Assembly: GCA_947456505.1 (NCBI GenBank)
Contig: CANGTC010000001.1
Location: 1 to 64,000 of the forward strand
DNA length: 64,000 nt
Direction of reading: 5' to 3'
Source: Beijerinckiaceae bacterium
GTDB taxonomy: Bacteria > Pseudomonadota > Alphaproteobacteria > Rhizobiales > Beijerinckiaceae
In this document: positions 18,198 to 26,816 of the stretch, one piece after another
Layout of the letters: the number at the start of each line of letters is the position of its first letter
How positions within the stretch are numbered: the first letter of the stretch is position 1
Position numbers and translations under genes: made by a program
The notes under the pieces: generated by a model
Seen by the model: only the letters and a program-made list of their open reading frames with translations
The model's database searches: none
What the model was told of the DNA's origin: nothing

Positions 18198-19226
18198 TCA
18201 CTGCGCCAGCGTTGCGCGCACTTTTTCCACCAGTTCCGGCGGCGTCGCAAGGCTCTCGTTCACGATCTCGCTGACGCGCGCGCCCGACAGCGGATTGAGG
18301 TCGAGCTGCATCTTCGCGGCCTCGTCCAGAAAGTCAGGATCGCCCATGGAATCGCTGAACGCCTTGCGCAACATCTCGACCCGATCCGCAGGCACGCCGG
18401 GCGCTGTCATGAAGGGTCGACCCAGCGCCACCGGCGATGACACGAGCTTGAGCAGGGCGCGTTCCTCGTCGTTGCGCGCAAGCTCCTCCATGAGGGGAAC
18501 ATCCGGCAAGGAGGCCTCGCGCCTGGCGCCGACCTGCGTGAGCACCGCGACCTTCTTGCTGGCGAACCAGTCGGGCCGCTCCTGCACCATGCCCACGATG
18601 CTGCCGCCGCTGCGCGCGCTCACCTCGCCGCGCTCCATGGCCATATCGAGTTCGGACGTGCTCTTGTAGCCCATGACAAGCTTGAACTTCGTGCCCAGCA
18701 CCATGTTCATGACCGTGGGATAGAGATAGGTGCCGGAGCCCGTTCCCGTAGCGCCGGTCACAAGGTCCTTGCGCCTCACGTCGTCGATGGTCGTCACGCC
18801 CGACGTATGCCAGGCGACGGTGACGAGATTGGCGATGCCGGTGGAGCCGATCCAGTTGAACTTGCGGGCGTCATAGCGCACGCCCTTGCCATCGATGAGC
18901 TGATGCAGGGGAATGGAATTGGCCACGACAGCGATGACCGTGCCATCCTTGGCGGCCTGATTGTAGATGTAATTGGTGGCGAGCACATGTCCCGCCCCCG
19001 GCATGTTCTGCACGACGGCGCCGGGCTGACCGGGCAAGTGCTTCGTCATATATTTGCCGACGAGCCGCGCCACCATGTCATAGGGCCCGCCAGCGCCCGT
19101 GCTGGTGATGATGGTGAGCGACTTGCCCTTGTAGAAATCGGCGGAAGTCTGGGCCATGGCCGCCTGCGAAGAGCATAGGGCGAAGAACGCCGCTGCGATG
19201 CTCAGGCTGGCGTTCATGATCCGCAT
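18198..19226 (-). CDS. Bug-family solute-binding protein (FYxGK-type)
   Basis: Periplasmic binding protein of the TctC/Bug superfamily. Signal peptide MRIMNASLSIAAAFFALCSSQAAMAQ precedes SADFYKGKSLTIITSTGAGGPYD and then PGQPGAVVQNMPGAGHV. It is 342 aa. ATG 19226 has GGGAGGACTCC upstream. It is transcribed with the UbiD-family gene 30 bp downstream and is divergent from another Bug gene at 19382. No membrane components are near. Confidence 0.9.
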   Translation of the reverse strand: MRIMNASLSIAAAFFALCSSQAAMAQTSADFYKGKSLTIITSTGAGGPYDMVARLVGKYMTKHLPGQPGAVVQNMPGAGHVLATNYIYNQAAKDGTVIAVVANSIPLHQLIDGKGVRYDARKFNWIGSTGIANLVTVAWHTSGVTTIDDVRRKDLVTGATGTGSGTYLYPTVMNMVLGTKFKLVMGYKSTSELDMAMERGEVSARSGGSIVGMVQERPDWFASKKVAVLTQVGARREASLPDVPLMEELARNDEERALLKLVSSPVALGRPFMTAPGVPADRVEMLRKAFSDSMGDPDFLDEAAKMQLDLNPLSGARVSEIVNESLATPPELVEKVRATLAQ

Positions 19227-19381
19227 GGAGTCCTCCCGTTGTTTCATTACCGCATTCGAGCAACGGCTTACCACATTCAGCGCATGTTGAAAGCGCCTTT
19301 CGCCCGCATTGCCTTCGCCCTCTTCGTCTGATTAGTTCTCGCCAAGCGTCCACAAATCGACGCGAGACGCGGGAGGATCAG

Positions 19382-20434
19382 ATGCAGGACGCAGAAGCCG
19401 CCCAACATGGGGCGGCGACCAAAGGCCCAAGAGGCCGCAGCCGCCCATTGATTGCGCTGCTCGCGCTCTGCCTCAACGCATCGTCCGTCATGGCGGCCGA
19501 TCCCTTCGCGGGCAAGACGATCAATATCTATGTGGGCTCAGGCGCAGGCGGCGTTTATGATGTGTTCGGACGTCTGGTGTCCCGGCATATCAGCCGCTAT
19601 ATCGCGGGCCAGCCCAATGTGGTGGTCCAGCCCATGCCAGGGGCGGGCGGCATCACCGCCTCGAATTTCATCTATAATGTCGCGCCGAAGGATGGCACGG
19701 CGATGGGCATCGTCAGCCCCTCCATCGGCGTCATCGAAATGACCAAGGGCGCGCGCTACCAGACCAGTAAATATCAGTGGATCGGCCGCATCGTCTCTAC
19801 GGTCAACGTCACTTATACGCGCGGCCCCGGCCGCGCGACGAACATTGAGGAAGCGCGCAATCGCGAGAGCACCATCGCCGTGTCGGGAGCGGGGTCGGCG
19901 CTGGCGATCTTCACGCGCGTGATGACCGAGACTGCAGGCCTGCGGTTCAAGCCCATCAATGGCTATGTAGACGCCGCCGCGATGATTCTGGCGGTCGAGC
20001 GCGGCGAGGTCGATGGCGCCACGACCTCGTGGAATTCTCTCAAGAACATGCGGCCCCAATGGCTCGCGGACAAATCGGTGAATGTGCTGCTGCAATATGC
20101 CCCGCAAAGCCACTCGCAACTGACTCATGTGCCCAACGCTCTTGATCTCGGCCGCACGAAGGAAGACCGGGAATTGCTCGCGCTTTTCATGAGCGCGGCC
20201 GATGTGGGCCTGGCGCTGATGGCGCCGCCGGAGACGCCGGGCGAGCGGGTGGCGATTCTGCGCACGGCCTTCACCGCCATGCTCAGCGATCCCGAATACA
20301 AGAAAGAAGGCGCCATGATCGAGCCGGACATGGATCCCTTGCCTGGCGACAAGCTGCAAGCCATCATCGGCGCCGCGCAGGTGGACTCGCCACAACTGCT
20401 CGAGAAGGTGCGGCGAATTGTGAATGCGGAATAG
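19382..20434 (+). CDS. Bug-family solute-binding protein (FYxGK-like)
   Basis: A 350-aa paralogue. The N-terminus has a longer n-region before the hydrophobic core (PLIALLALCLNASSVMA), then ADPFAGKTINIYVGSGAGGVYD, with PFAGK in place of FYxGK. The block VVVQPMPGAGGITASNFIYN is typical. GGGAGGATCAG precedes the ATG. A second, classic TctC-type gene follows after 64 bp, giving two binding proteins in tandem in front of the CocE/NonD hydrolase. Confidence 0.9.
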   Translation: MQDAEAAQHGAATKGPRGRSRPLIALLALCLNASSVMAADPFAGKTINIYVGSGAGGVYDVFGRLVSRHISRYIAGQPNVVVQPMPGAGGITASNFIYNVAPKDGTAMGIVSPSIGVIEMTKGARYQTSKYQWIGRIVSTVNVTYTRGPGRATNIEEARNRESTIAVSGAGSALAIFTRVMTETAGLRFKPINGYVDAAAMILAVERGEVDGATTSWNSLKNMRPQWLADKSVNVLLQYAPQSHSQLTHVPNALDLGRTKEDRELLALFMSAADVGLALMAPPETPGERVAILRTAFTAMLSDPEYKKEGAMIEPDMDPLPGDKLQAIIGAAQVDSPQLLEKVRRIVNAE

Positions 20435-20498
20435 GGGCTGCGATTTGCGAGCGAGCGGTTTTTACCCTAGAAACTACCGGGAATTCGAGGGAGAAATC

Positions 20499-21467
20499 AT
20501 GGATCGCCGTCATGTTCTGACCGCTCTTGGAGCGCTGCCCTTCGTATCCGCATCCGGCTTTGCGCAGAGTTGGCCGTCCCAGCCCATCAAGATCATCGTC
20601 TCCCAGGCGGCGGGCGGCACCCCTGACATTCTGTGCCGGCTTGTCATGGGCATGGTGGAGAAGGTTATTGGCCAGTCCATCGTGGTGGAGAACAAGCCCG
20701 GCGCCGGCAACACAATCGCAGCCCAGGCCGCCGCGCGCGCCGCGCCCGATGGCTATACGCTTTTCTGGGCGACGGGCGCCGCGCTGGTCACCAATCCCCA
20801 CACCTTCAAGACGCTCCCCTACAATCCGCAGAAGGATTTCACCCCGGTGGGCAAGGTGGCGGACGGGCCGTTTCTTCTGTTAGCCCATCCAAGCGTGCCC
20901 GCCCGGACCCTGCCCGAACTCATCGCCTACGCCAAGGCGAACCAGGGCAAGCTGACCATCGCCACCGACGGTCCACGCAACTTCTCCGGGCTTCTGGCCG
21001 CATGGATCAGCAAGCTCGGCGGCGTTGATTTCAACATGGTGCCCTATAACGCCATGCCACAGGGCGTTCAGGATGCGCTGGCGGGGCGTGTGCAGCTGAT
21101 CATTCTGGCGATTCCCTCGGCGGCGAGTTTCATGAAGGACAAGATGCTCACGCCCATCGCCATCAGCACGAAGTCGCGGGCGCCTGGCTATGAGGAGATC
21201 ACGCCCTTCGCCGAAACCTTTCCCGGCTTTGATTTCAGCGGCTGGATGAGCGTGGTGGCGCCTGCGGGCACGCCCGACGACATCGTGCAGAAACTCAACC
21301 GCGCCATGGATGGGGTGCTGAAGCAGCCGGAGGTCGTCGCGAAGTTAAGAGAAATCGGCTTCTACACCACAGGCGCCGGAACCACCGCCGAACTGGCGAC
21401 CTTCATCTCCTCGCAATATGACGCCTTCGGGCGCGTGGTCAGGGACATTGGCCTGCAACCTGAATAA
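20499..21467 (+). CDS. Tripartite tricarboxylate transporter binding protein (classic TctC type)
   Basis: A 322-aa protein starting MDRRHVLTALGALPFVSASGFAQ (Tat-like or Sec signal), mature SWPSQPIKIIVSQAAGGTPD, with NKPGAGNTIAAQAAA. RBS GAGGGAGAAATC is upstream of ATG 20499; the track start lies inside the previous gene. The CocE/NonD hydrolase gene begins 15 bp downstream, so its ligand may be an ester-derived acid. No TctAB is present. Confidence 0.9.
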   Translation: MDRRHVLTALGALPFVSASGFAQSWPSQPIKIIVSQAAGGTPDILCRLVMGMVEKVIGQSIVVENKPGAGNTIAAQAAARAAPDGYTLFWATGAALVTNPHTFKTLPYNPQKDFTPVGKVADGPFLLLAHPSVPARTLPELIAYAKANQGKLTIATDGPRNFSGLLAAWISKLGGVDFNMVPYNAMPQGVQDALAGRVQLIILAIPSAASFMKDKMLTPIAISTKSRAPGYEEITPFAETFPGFDFSGWMSVVAPAGTPDDIVQKLNRAMDGVLKQPEVVAKLREIGFYTTGAGTTAELATFISSQYDAFGRVVRDIGLQPE

Positions 21468-21482
21468 GGGGCGAACATCCTC

Positions 21483-23174
21483 ATGGTCAGCGTGAAGCCC
21501 AATTATCCCGCCGCCTGGCTGCGCTCGCCGGTCCCCCCGGACCATGCCTTGCTGCAGGAGAATATCCGCGTTTCCATGCGCGACGGGGTCACGCTGGCGG
21601 TGGATGTCTATTCGCCCAAACAGGGCGGGCCCTATCCGGTGCTGCTGTCGCTCTCGCCCTATGCGAAGGACATCCAGCAAAATCCGCCGCAATGGAGCCA
21701 CGCGATTGAGTCCGGCGCCACCGGCTTTTATGTCTCCCATGGCTATATCCATGTGATTGCGCAGGGCCGGGGTTGCGGGCTGTCGCAGGGCCAGTGGAAA
21801 TGGTTCGACGAGAAAGAGCGCACTGACGGCTATGATCTGATCGAATGGATCGCCAGTCAGCCCTGGTGCGATGGCAATGTGGGGATGATCGGCGATTCCT
21901 ACTGGAGCTGGAGCCAGTATTTCGCCGCCGCCGCCCAGCCGCCCCATCTGCGCTGCATCTGCCAGTGCGATGCGACCACCGATCTTTATCGCGACGCGGC
22001 CTTTCCCGGCGGCATCTTCAATGCGGCTTTCATGACCGACTGGATCGCCTATCAGACCGCCATGTCCGCATGGCCGGGCGAGGTCGAGGGCAAAGAGCCG
22101 CCCATGAACACCCATTTCGAAATCGCCAATCATCCCGTGGATGGTCCATGGTGGCGAGAGCGGTCGGCCTTCACTTACCTCGGCCAAATCAAGGTTCCCG
22201 TGATGAGCATCGCGCCCCAGGGCGGGCAGATGCATTTTCGCGGACAGCTCGCAGGCTTCACGCAGATCAAGTCGCCGAAGAAGCTGCTGGTGGTTCCGCC
22301 CACGGGCTTCTGGTCCCATGTGCGCTATCTCACCCATCCCGCGCTGAATGCGCAGATGCTGCGCTGGTTCGACCACTGGATGAAGGGCAAGGACACCGGC
22401 GTGATGGACGAGCCGGAGGTGGCGATCTTCGACTCAGGCACACGCAGCTGGAACCATGAGCCCGCCTATCCCAGCCCGCGCACGCAGTGGAAGAAGCTCT
22501 ATCTCGATGGCGCCGCGCTTTCACCAACGCCGCCGGATGGCGCGCAAGCGCCTGACAGCTACCGCCTGCCCGACAGCTATGCTCTGCATGTAAAAGGCAA
22601 GCCCTCGCTCAGCTACGAGACAGCACCCCTGCCGAAGCCCATGCGCCTGGCGGGACCTTTGAGCCTGACGCTCCATGCCTCCTCAAGCCAGATCGACACG
22701 CTCTGGTTCGTTGGGCTTTTCGATATTGATCCCGCAGGAAAGGCGACGGCGCTGAGCCGGGGCATGCTGCGCGCCTCCTTCCGCGCTGTGGACGAGGGCA
22801 AGTCGCAGCCGGGCCAGCCCTGGCATCCCTTCAACAGGATGGAGCCGCTGAAGCCGGGCCGCGTTTATGAATTCCAGATCGAGATGCGCCCGGTGTTCCA
22901 CACGCTGAAAGCGGGCCATAGCCTGCAACTGACGATTTCGAGCGAAGACATCCAGTTCAACAATCCCCTGCGCAACATCGATGTGCAGCTCCTGCCCTGG
23001 CCGGTGGAGAACCGCGTGTTTCACGACGCCGCCCATCCCACCCATCTCCTTTTGCCGATTTGCGCGGCGGATGAGAGCCAGCCCGTGGGCTCGCCCATTC
23101 GGGAGATCGACTGGCCGCTGGTTCCCGGCCAATGGATGGCGGACACACAAGGCTATCCGCTGAAGGCGGAATGA
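21483..23174 (+). CDS. CocE/NonD family alpha/beta hydrolase
   Basis: Serine hydrolase of the cocaine-esterase / X-Pro dipeptidyl-peptidase family, 563 aa and without a signal peptide. The N-terminal strand block VSMRDGVTLAVDVYSPKQGG is a family hallmark. The nucleophile is the serine in IGDSYWSWSQ near residue 138, and the C-terminal jelly-roll domain spans roughly residues 350-560. Known members cleave esters, amides or acyl-amino compounds. It follows a TctC-type SBP by 15 bp, which suggests hydrolysis of an imported ester or amide. Confidence 0.88.
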   Translation: MVSVKPNYPAAWLRSPVPPDHALLQENIRVSMRDGVTLAVDVYSPKQGGPYPVLLSLSPYAKDIQQNPPQWSHAIESGATGFYVSHGYIHVIAQGRGCGLSQGQWKWFDEKERTDGYDLIEWIASQPWCDGNVGMIGDSYWSWSQYFAAAAQPPHLRCICQCDATTDLYRDAAFPGGIFNAAFMTDWIAYQTAMSAWPGEVEGKEPPMNTHFEIANHPVDGPWWRERSAFTYLGQIKVPVMSIAPQGGQMHFRGQLAGFTQIKSPKKLLVVPPTGFWSHVRYLTHPALNAQMLRWFDHWMKGKDTGVMDEPEVAIFDSGTRSWNHEPAYPSPRTQWKKLYLDGAALSPTPPDGAQAPDSYRLPDSYALHVKGKPSLSYETAPLPKPMRLAGPLSLTLHASSSQIDTLWFVGLFDIDPAGKATALSRGMLRASFRAVDEGKSQPGQPWHPFNRMEPLKPGRVYEFQIEMRPVFHTLKAGHSLQLTISSEDIQFNNPLRNIDVQLLPWPVENRVFHDAAHPTHLLLPICAADESQPVGSPIREIDWPLVPGQWMADTQGYPLKAE

Positions 23175-23271
23175 CGTCGCCAACAATGGCGGCTTGATCA
23201 TCCAACCATATCCCTGCTTATCAGGCGGCGGCCGCCAGCACGGCGCCGTCTGACAACCACCGGACCCGCAA

Positions 23272-25248
23272 GTGAAATACAGAGCCGACATTGATGGACT
23301 GCGGTCCCTGGCCATCGCCCCGATCGTGCTGTTTCACGCGGGGTTCTCCAGCTTTTCGGGCGGCTTTGTCGGGGTCGATATTTTCTTTGTGATTTCAGGC
23401 TATCTGATCACTTCGATCATCGCGGGGGAGGTGGACGAGGGGCGGTTTGATCTGTGGCGCTTCTACGAGCGGCGCATCCGACGCATCTTCCCCGCTCTGG
23501 TCGCCATGTTGCTGGCGAGTTCGTTGGCCGCCTGGTGGCTGCTGTTTCCGCTGGATCTGCAAGCCTATGGGGAGAGCGTCGTCGCCTCCATGGGCTTTTT
23601 CGCCAATATCAGCTTTTGGCGGCAAAGCGGCTATTTCGACACCCAGTCGGACCTCAAACCCCTGCTGCATACCTGGTCGCTGGCGGTGGAGGAGCAGTTC
23701 TATCTGTTCTTCCCCCTGCTGCTGCTGGCCTGCCATCGATGGCGGTTCGGTCGGCGCTGGCTGGTCTGGGCGCTGCTGGGCGCCTCCTTCGCCCTCAGCC
23801 TTTATGGCGTGAACCATTGGCGCGACGGCGCCTTCTATCTCATCCCCACCCGGGCCTGGGAGCTGCTGATGGGCTCCGTGCTGGCTCTGCGGGCGGCGCC
23901 TATGCTGCACAGCCATACCCTGCGCGAAGGGCTGGCGAGGCTGGGGCTGGCGCTGATCGGGGCCAGCACCTTCGCCTATGACAGCCAGACTCCCTTCCCG
24001 GGCCTCGCGGCCCTGCCGCCCTGCCTCGGCTCGGCGCTGATCATCTGGACCGGGCAAAGCGGCCAGCAGACCCTTGTGGCGCGGCTGCTGACCCTGCGGG
24101 GCTTCGTGGTGCTGGGGCTCATGTCCTATTCACTCTATCTCTGGCACTGGCCGGTGATCGTCTTCAGTCACCACTGGGCGCTGGAGTCGCCAAGCGTGGC
24201 CAGCAAAATCGGCTTGGTGCTGGCGTCGCTCGCCTGCGCCTTCGCCTCCTGGCGCTGGATCGAGGGGCCGACGCGCAGGCTGGGCGGGCGGGTGTCGCAG
24301 CCCGTGGTCTTCGCCAGCGCGGGGCTGGCGGCGCTGGCGCTCTTGGGCCTTGGGGGCCTGTTCTGGCGCGATGGCTTCATCAACCGCTATCCGCAGCCTC
24401 TACAAAAGCTGCTGGTGGAGCATGAGGCGCAGACGAAGGGCTTTCGCGGCCTGATGCAGACCGCCGGGGGACAGGTGGTCGCAGGCCTGCCCAAGGGCGG
24501 CTTCGTGACCGCAGACCCCGCCCAGCCCCCGCAAATCGCTGTCTGGGGCGATTCTCATGTAGGGGCGATCCTCGACGGGTTGACGCAGGCCGCCAGCCCG
24601 CAGGCGCCGCCCCGCTTCAGCGTCTTCGCCCTGGGGGGCTGTCGGCCCATCGCAGGAGTCTTTCTGGCCGACGACCCCACCGACTTCTGCAAGCGCCATA
24701 ACGACGAGGTGCTGGCCTATCTCAGGGGCGGGCCGGAGACGAAGGTGATTCTGGTATCGCGCTGGCCCATCTCCCTCTTCGGCGATGTGCGCGCAGCTGG
24801 CCGAGGCGCCGGGCCCGGCACCATCGCCCGCGCGCCGGGGGTGAGCCTGCCGGAGGCGGAAGGGATGGCGCTCTTCGCCGAAGCGCTGGGCCGCACCATT
24901 GACGCGCTGAGGGCCGCGGGCAAGCAGGTGATGCTGGTGGAGACCATCGTGGACCTGCCGGTCAACGCCCCGCATCTGACCTTCAAGCGCCTGCTGCGCG
25001 AACCGGGCGCGGGCGCGATGACCTGGGACGTGGCGCCCTATCAGGAGCGCTTCACCGTCACGGAGGCCCTGCTGGCGGATTTGCAGAAGACGAGGGGCTT
25101 CCAGCGCATTCGCCCGCGCGAGGCCCTTTGCGAGGGCTGGCGCTGCGCCTTCTACCGGGAAGGGCGGCTACTCTATACGGACAACAACCACCTGAGCCAC
25201 GACGGCGCGCTGGCGCTGGCGCCCCTGCTGCGGGATGCGCTGCGTTAG
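23272..25248 (+). CDS. Membrane O-acyltransferase with C-terminal SGNH domain
   Basis: A 658-aa acyltransferase-3 family protein fused to an SGNH hydrolase-like domain, as in OafB/OatA-type envelope O-acetylases. The GTG start gives MKYRADIDGLRSLAIAPIVLFHAGF, the family opening, with GVDIFFVISGYLIT next. About ten membrane segments reach to residue 370. The SGNH block I sequence AVWGDSHVGAIL occurs near residue 425, with the distal block DNNHLSHDGA near 642. It probably acetylates a surface glycan or peptidoglycan. It is not obviously part of the catabolic clusters. Confidence 0.9.
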   Translation: MKYRADIDGLRSLAIAPIVLFHAGFSSFSGGFVGVDIFFVISGYLITSIIAGEVDEGRFDLWRFYERRIRRIFPALVAMLLASSLAAWWLLFPLDLQAYGESVVASMGFFANISFWRQSGYFDTQSDLKPLLHTWSLAVEEQFYLFFPLLLLACHRWRFGRRWLVWALLGASFALSLYGVNHWRDGAFYLIPTRAWELLMGSVLALRAAPMLHSHTLREGLARLGLALIGASTFAYDSQTPFPGLAALPPCLGSALIIWTGQSGQQTLVARLLTLRGFVVLGLMSYSLYLWHWPVIVFSHHWALESPSVASKIGLVLASLACAFASWRWIEGPTRRLGGRVSQPVVFASAGLAALALLGLGGLFWRDGFINRYPQPLQKLLVEHEAQTKGFRGLMQTAGGQVVAGLPKGGFVTADPAQPPQIAVWGDSHVGAILDGLTQAASPQAPPRFSVFALGGCRPIAGVFLADDPTDFCKRHNDEVLAYLRGGPETKVILVSRWPISLFGDVRAAGRGAGPGTIARAPGVSLPEAEGMALFAEALGRTIDALRAAGKQVMLVETIVDLPVNAPHLTFKRLLREPGAGAMTWDVAPYQERFTVTEALLADLQKTRGFQRIRPREALCEGWRCAFYREGRLLYTDNNHLSHDGALALAPLLRDALR

Positions 25249-25251
25249 GGC

Positions 25252-25707
25252 CTACTTCGGCCGGTCGGCGCCGATGTTCAGGGCCACCTTGTCAATCAGT
25301 TTCGTGAGGGTCCTGACCTCCGCCTCGTTCAGCCCCTTCAGGCCGTCCTGATTGAGGCGTTGCACCAGACCCACGGCGGCGGCGTGTTTGGCGCGGCCTT
25401 CGTCCGTGAGGGTGACATTGCGAAAGCGACGGTCGTCGGCGTCGCCCGTCGCCTGCACCAATCCAAGCTCGGCCATGCGCGCCACAAGGCGGCTCACATA
25501 GGAGCGCTCGAAGGCCGCATGGACCGCAAGGTCCCCCACGGAACTGTCGCCGCCTTCGGCGAGCCCGTTCAGCACCCGCCACATGGGGGCGGTGAGGCCG
25601 AGCGGCCGCAAGACCTTGGTGATATTGACCAGATGCCGGTCGACGATATGCGACATGCGCCGGATGGGCCATGAGGCGGAAGTCTGTGGATCGCCCTTGC
25701 CTGTCAT
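25252..25707 (-). CDS. MarR-family transcriptional regulator
   Basis: A 151-aa winged-helix regulator. The DNA-binding core shows GGDSSVGDLAVHAAFERSYVSRLVARMAELGLV and a wing with DADDRRFRNVTLTDEG, the conserved D-R motif of MarR proteins. I start at ATG 25707; the track adds 26 improbable residues. It is divergent from the TctC-sulfatase-MBL gene run, so it probably controls that unit and itself. Confidence 0.88.
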   Translation of the reverse strand: MTGKGDPQTSASWPIRRMSHIVDRHLVNITKVLRPLGLTAPMWRVLNGLAEGGDSSVGDLAVHAAFERSYVSRLVARMAELGLVQATGDADDRRFRNVTLTDEGRAKHAAAVGLVQRLNQDGLKGLNEAEVRTLTKLIDKVALNIGADRPK

Positions 25708-25755
25708 GCTCCGAATCAGTCTCCGATTGACCGATCCATATAACCATGACAATCC

Positions 25756-25769
25756 TGTGCATAAGCACA
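25756..25769. promoter_or_regulatory. Palindrome, candidate MarR operator
   Basis: TGTGCATAAGCACA is a perfect 5+4+5 inverted repeat in the 92-bp gap between divergent marR-like and tctC genes. Its position 30 bp before the tctC ATG and 49 bp before the regulator start fits an autoregulatory operator. Assignment is by position only. Confidence 0.4.
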
Positions 25770-25799
25770 CATTCCATAAAAGCAAAGGGAGCCAGCCCC

Positions 25800-26786
25800 A
25801 TGACGCCCAAGAGCCTGCGCAAGATCGCCCTCGCCCTTCTCTCCGCCGCCACCCTGCCCTTCCTGGCGCCGGGCGCCCTGCAGGCCCAGACCTGGCCCGA
25901 CCGCACCATCCGCATCGTGGTGGGCACGGCGCCCAGCACCCCCACCGACATCGTCAGCCGCATCATCGCGGGCGAGTTGCAGAAGGCGGAGGGCTGGACG
26001 GTGATCATCGAGAACAAGCCGGGCGCGGTAAATACCCTTGGCGCGCGTGAAGTGGCGCAGGCCCCCGCCGATGGCTATTCGATCTTCGCCGCCAGCATGC
26101 CGATCACGGCGGCGGGCGCCCTGCTGCCCAATTCGCAGGTCGACATGGTCCGCGACTTCGCGCCCATCATCAAGGCGACGGTCTCCTACAACGCCCTTGT
26201 CACCAAGCCGACCCTTCAGGTCAATTCCATGAAGGAGCTTGTCGAGATGATGAAGAAGAACCCAGGCAAGATGAATTATTCATCAGGCGGCTATGGCACG
26301 CCCGCCCATCTCGTCGGCGAACTCTTCAAGCTCGAGACCAAGGTGGATGTGGCCCATGTGCCCTATCAGGTCATTCCTCAGGCGATTCAGGACCTGATCG
26401 GCGGCGTGAATGATTACATGTTCATCACCACCCTGCCAGTGGTGGAGCTTGTCGCGGCTGGCAAGTTGAAGGCGCTGGCGGTCACTTCGCCCAAGCCGCT
26501 GGCCTCGTTCAAGGATGTGCCGAGCGTGGTCGATCAGGGCTACCCCGCGCTCGCGGTGGCGGACTGGGTTGGCTTTCTCATGCGTCAGGGCACATCGCCC
26601 GAGATCGTGAACAAGGTCAACGCGGCCATGAACAAGGCCATCGCCAACCCCGCCGTACGCGAGACCCTTGAGCGCATCGGCGCCGAGGTGCAGGGGGGAA
26701 CGCCCGCCGAATTCGGCGCCTTCGTGAAGGCGCAGGTGGAGCAGTGGGAAGGCGTGGTGAAGCAAGCCAATATCAAGATGCAATAG
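25800..26786 (+). CDS. Tripartite tricarboxylate transporter binding protein (classic TctC type)
   Basis: A 328-aa protein with signal peptide MTPKSLRKIALALLSAATLPFLAPGALQAQ and mature start TWPDRTIRIVVGTAPSTPTD, then NKPGAVNTLGA. AAAGGGAGCC precedes ATG 25800. It is the first gene of the unit controlled by the divergent MarR-type regulator. The sulfatase-like hydrolase follows after 30 bp, suggesting import of a sulfate or phosphonate ester, or of its acid product. Confidence 0.9.
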   Translation: MTPKSLRKIALALLSAATLPFLAPGALQAQTWPDRTIRIVVGTAPSTPTDIVSRIIAGELQKAEGWTVIIENKPGAVNTLGAREVAQAPADGYSIFAASMPITAAGALLPNSQVDMVRDFAPIIKATVSYNALVTKPTLQVNSMKELVEMMKKNPGKMNYSSGGYGTPAHLVGELFKLETKVDVAHVPYQVIPQAIQDLIGGVNDYMFITTLPVVELVAAGKLKALAVTSPKPLASFKDVPSVVDQGYPALAVADWVGFLMRQGTSPEIVNKVNAAMNKAIANPAVRETLERIGAEVQGGTPAEFGAFVKAQVEQWEGVVKQANIKMQ

Positions 26787-26816
26787 GCTGATTGGCAGCG
26801 CGCAAGGGAAGCTGAC

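Noticed and set aside
16548-18440. 630-aa plus-strand ORF
   Set aside because: Antisense to the UbiD-family gene, whose motifs are clear.
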